Below, in pieces: positions 5,015 through 6,041 of a DNA stretch of 6,041 bases (position 1 is the first letter of the stretch; each line of letters starts with the position of its first letter). Below the pieces are notes generated by a model. The model was given only the letters and a program-made list of their open reading frames with translations. It did no database searches and had not been told where the DNA came from. This DNA is from Pseudofrankia asymbiotica. Lineage in GTDB: Bacteria; Actinomycetota; Actinomycetes; Frankiales; Frankiaceae. A program made the translations under genes and the position numbers. The stretch covers positions 3,542-9,582 of the forward strand of contig NZ_MOMC01000008.1 in the NCBI RefSeq assembly GCF_001983105.1. Direction: 5' to 3'.

Positions 5015-6041
5015 TCAGGTCGTCGTGTCGCGCAGGCGGGCCAGGCCGTCACGGTTGCCGAGGTGGTCCGCCGTGTCGATGAGGACGGTGATGAGACGGC
5101 GGTTGGGTGGCTGGCCGCCGGCGAAACCGCCACCGGCCCGCAGGCGTTCGGCGAACTCCAGGAGCGTCGCCGCGATGTCCTGGCACACCGGCAGGTAGTC
5201 GAGGTCGTCGGCGCCGGCGCTGAACAGGCCACGGATGTCGGTCGCCATGGTGTTCAGGTTGCGGGTCAACTCGCCCTTGACCTCGTCCGGGATGGCGGCG
5301 GCCCGCGTCACCTCGCCGATCCGGGCGAGATGACGCTCGATCTCGGGGCCAAGCGAGACCTGCCGGAACCGTGGGCTGCGGCCGGCGATGCCGGTCTCCA
5401 CGTCGAATCCGCCGCTGAGCCAGCCATACTGGGCCCGGGCCCGCGCCCGGGACTCATAGGGGCGCACGTCCAGCGCGGTGGCCGACCGCAGCGCCTCGCG
5501 GAAGCTCTGCTGGATGACGAACGTCGAGTCCTCCGGCCGTACGGAGCCAGGGTTCTTCTGGAAGGCGAACGTGGCCTGCCCGTTGCGCAGGACGCCCAGG
5601 AATCCGATGGCGAACAGCAGGTCCATCAGCACGGGGGGCGCGAAGACCGAGGCGAACCGGGGGAAACGCCGCCGAAGCGCGCCCCGGATCAGGTCGAAGC
5701 GGGAGTGGATCTCCGCCCGGCCGAGGAGGTAGGCGCTGTTCTGGAACGGCACGTAGAGCTCGGCCAGGAACGGGTAGTTGATCCGGTACTCCGAGGCCAG
5801 GTCCTGCAGCTTCCAGCTGGAGTACTGGGGCACCGCCTCGCGGATGTCTGCCTCGGTGATCGTCGTGTTGCCGTTCTTCTCGGCCGTGTCCCGGCAGAGG
5901 TTGCAGAGCTGGATCAGCTCCCGGGGGCGCATCAGGGTGTGGTCGATGAGGAAACGCTGGATCCGCGTGCCGTCGCACTGGTGAGGGAAGTACGTGCCCC
6001 AGAACTCGGCCGCGGTGAGGGGCCGTCCGAGGGACGCCGCC
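5015..6041 (-). CDS. Sll1717-type P-loop ATPase, C-terminal part (5' end cut)
   Basis: The reading frame enters from beyond base 6041 and ends at a TGA (5017-5015), giving 341 visible residues. The visible start resembles the end of an AAA-like ATPase module: F13-W-G-T-Y-F-P ... followed by H34-T-L-M-R38-P-R40-E-L-I-Q-L, where the arginine-containing RPRE stretch sits where such ATPases carry their sensor-2 helix. Next come a helical segment with Y73-S-S ... D80-L-A-S-E-Y-R ... Y89-P, and a winged-helix-like part (V137-L-M-D-L-L-F-A-I-G-F-L-G-V ... F174-V-I-Q-Q-S-F-R-E-A-L). This order matches the proteins annotated as P-loop ATPase, Sll1717 family, recalled by eye rather than searched. Walker A and B motifs would lie upstream, outside the window. 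The last 110 residues are a helical extension without recognised domain. There is no membrane segment. The role of the family is not established; some relatives sit in defence or accessory regions. The ATG at 5932 is internal, not the start. Confidence 0.75.
   Translation of the reverse strand, partial: AASLGRPLTAAEFWGTYFPHQCDGTRIQRFLIDHTLMRPRELIQLCNLCRDTAEKNGNTTITEADIREAVPQYSSWKLQDLASEYRINYPFLAELYVPFQNSAYLLGRAEIHSRFDLIRGALRRRFPRFASVFAPPVLMDLLFAIGFLGVLRNGQATFAFQKNPGSVRPEDSTFVIQQSFREALRSATALDVRPYESRARARAQYGWLSGGFDVETGIAGRSPRFRQVSLGPEIERHLARIGEVTRAAAIPDEVKGELTRNLNTMATDIRGLFSAGADDLDYLPVCQDIAATLLEFAERLRAGGGFAGGQPPNRRLITVLIDTADHLGNRDGLARLRDTTT

Overview
The window is very GC-rich with strongly G/C-biased third codon positions, and its genes have actinobacterial character (a SepF-family protein, a class I-type cytochrome P450, GTG and ATG starts behind AGGAG-like ribosome binding sites). 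It most likely comes from a high-GC actinomycete chromosome. A Frankia-like or Streptomyces-like host would fit, but the sequence alone does not fix the genus. There are no tRNA, rRNA, CRISPR, transposase or integrase signals.

Layout, left to right. (1) A plus-strand gene of unknown function (60-659) whose C-terminus carries a Cys-x-x-His-x-His ... Cys-Pro motif. (2) A gap of about 375 bp (660-1035) with a possible stem-loop, a weak short ORF with one hydrophobic segment, and extremely GC-rich sequence. (3) A plus-strand Gfo/Idh/MocA-family NAD(P)-dependent oxidoreductase (1036-2052). (4) A 151-bp convergent intergenic region with two hairpins and three copies of a 12-bp motif. (5) A minus-strand two-gene unit: a short SepF-like protein (3501 down to 3226) whose stop codon overlaps, as ATGA, the start of an alpha/beta hydrolase (3229 down to 2204). 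(6) A 195-bp divergent intergenic region, then a plus-strand cytochrome P450 (GTG start at 3697, stop at 4962). (7) A 52-bp convergent gap with a stem-loop. (8) The C-terminal 341 residues of a minus-strand protein that resembles the Sll1717-type P-loop ATPases and whose 5' end lies beyond base 6041.

The oxidoreductase, hydrolase and P450 are all plausible small-molecule enzymes, but no biosynthetic core enzyme, transporter, regulator or ferredoxin is present, so a shared pathway cannot be claimed. The firmest coupling is between the SepF-like protein and the hydrolase, which almost certainly share one mRNA; the P450 is divergent from them and may share a control region. I found no clear new multi-gene system. 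The points most worth a second look are the SepF-like/hydrolase pair, the tandem-repeat acidic N-terminus of the hydrolase, the repeat cluster at 2056-2155, and the truncated ATPase, whose remaining part and upstream neighbours are outside the window.
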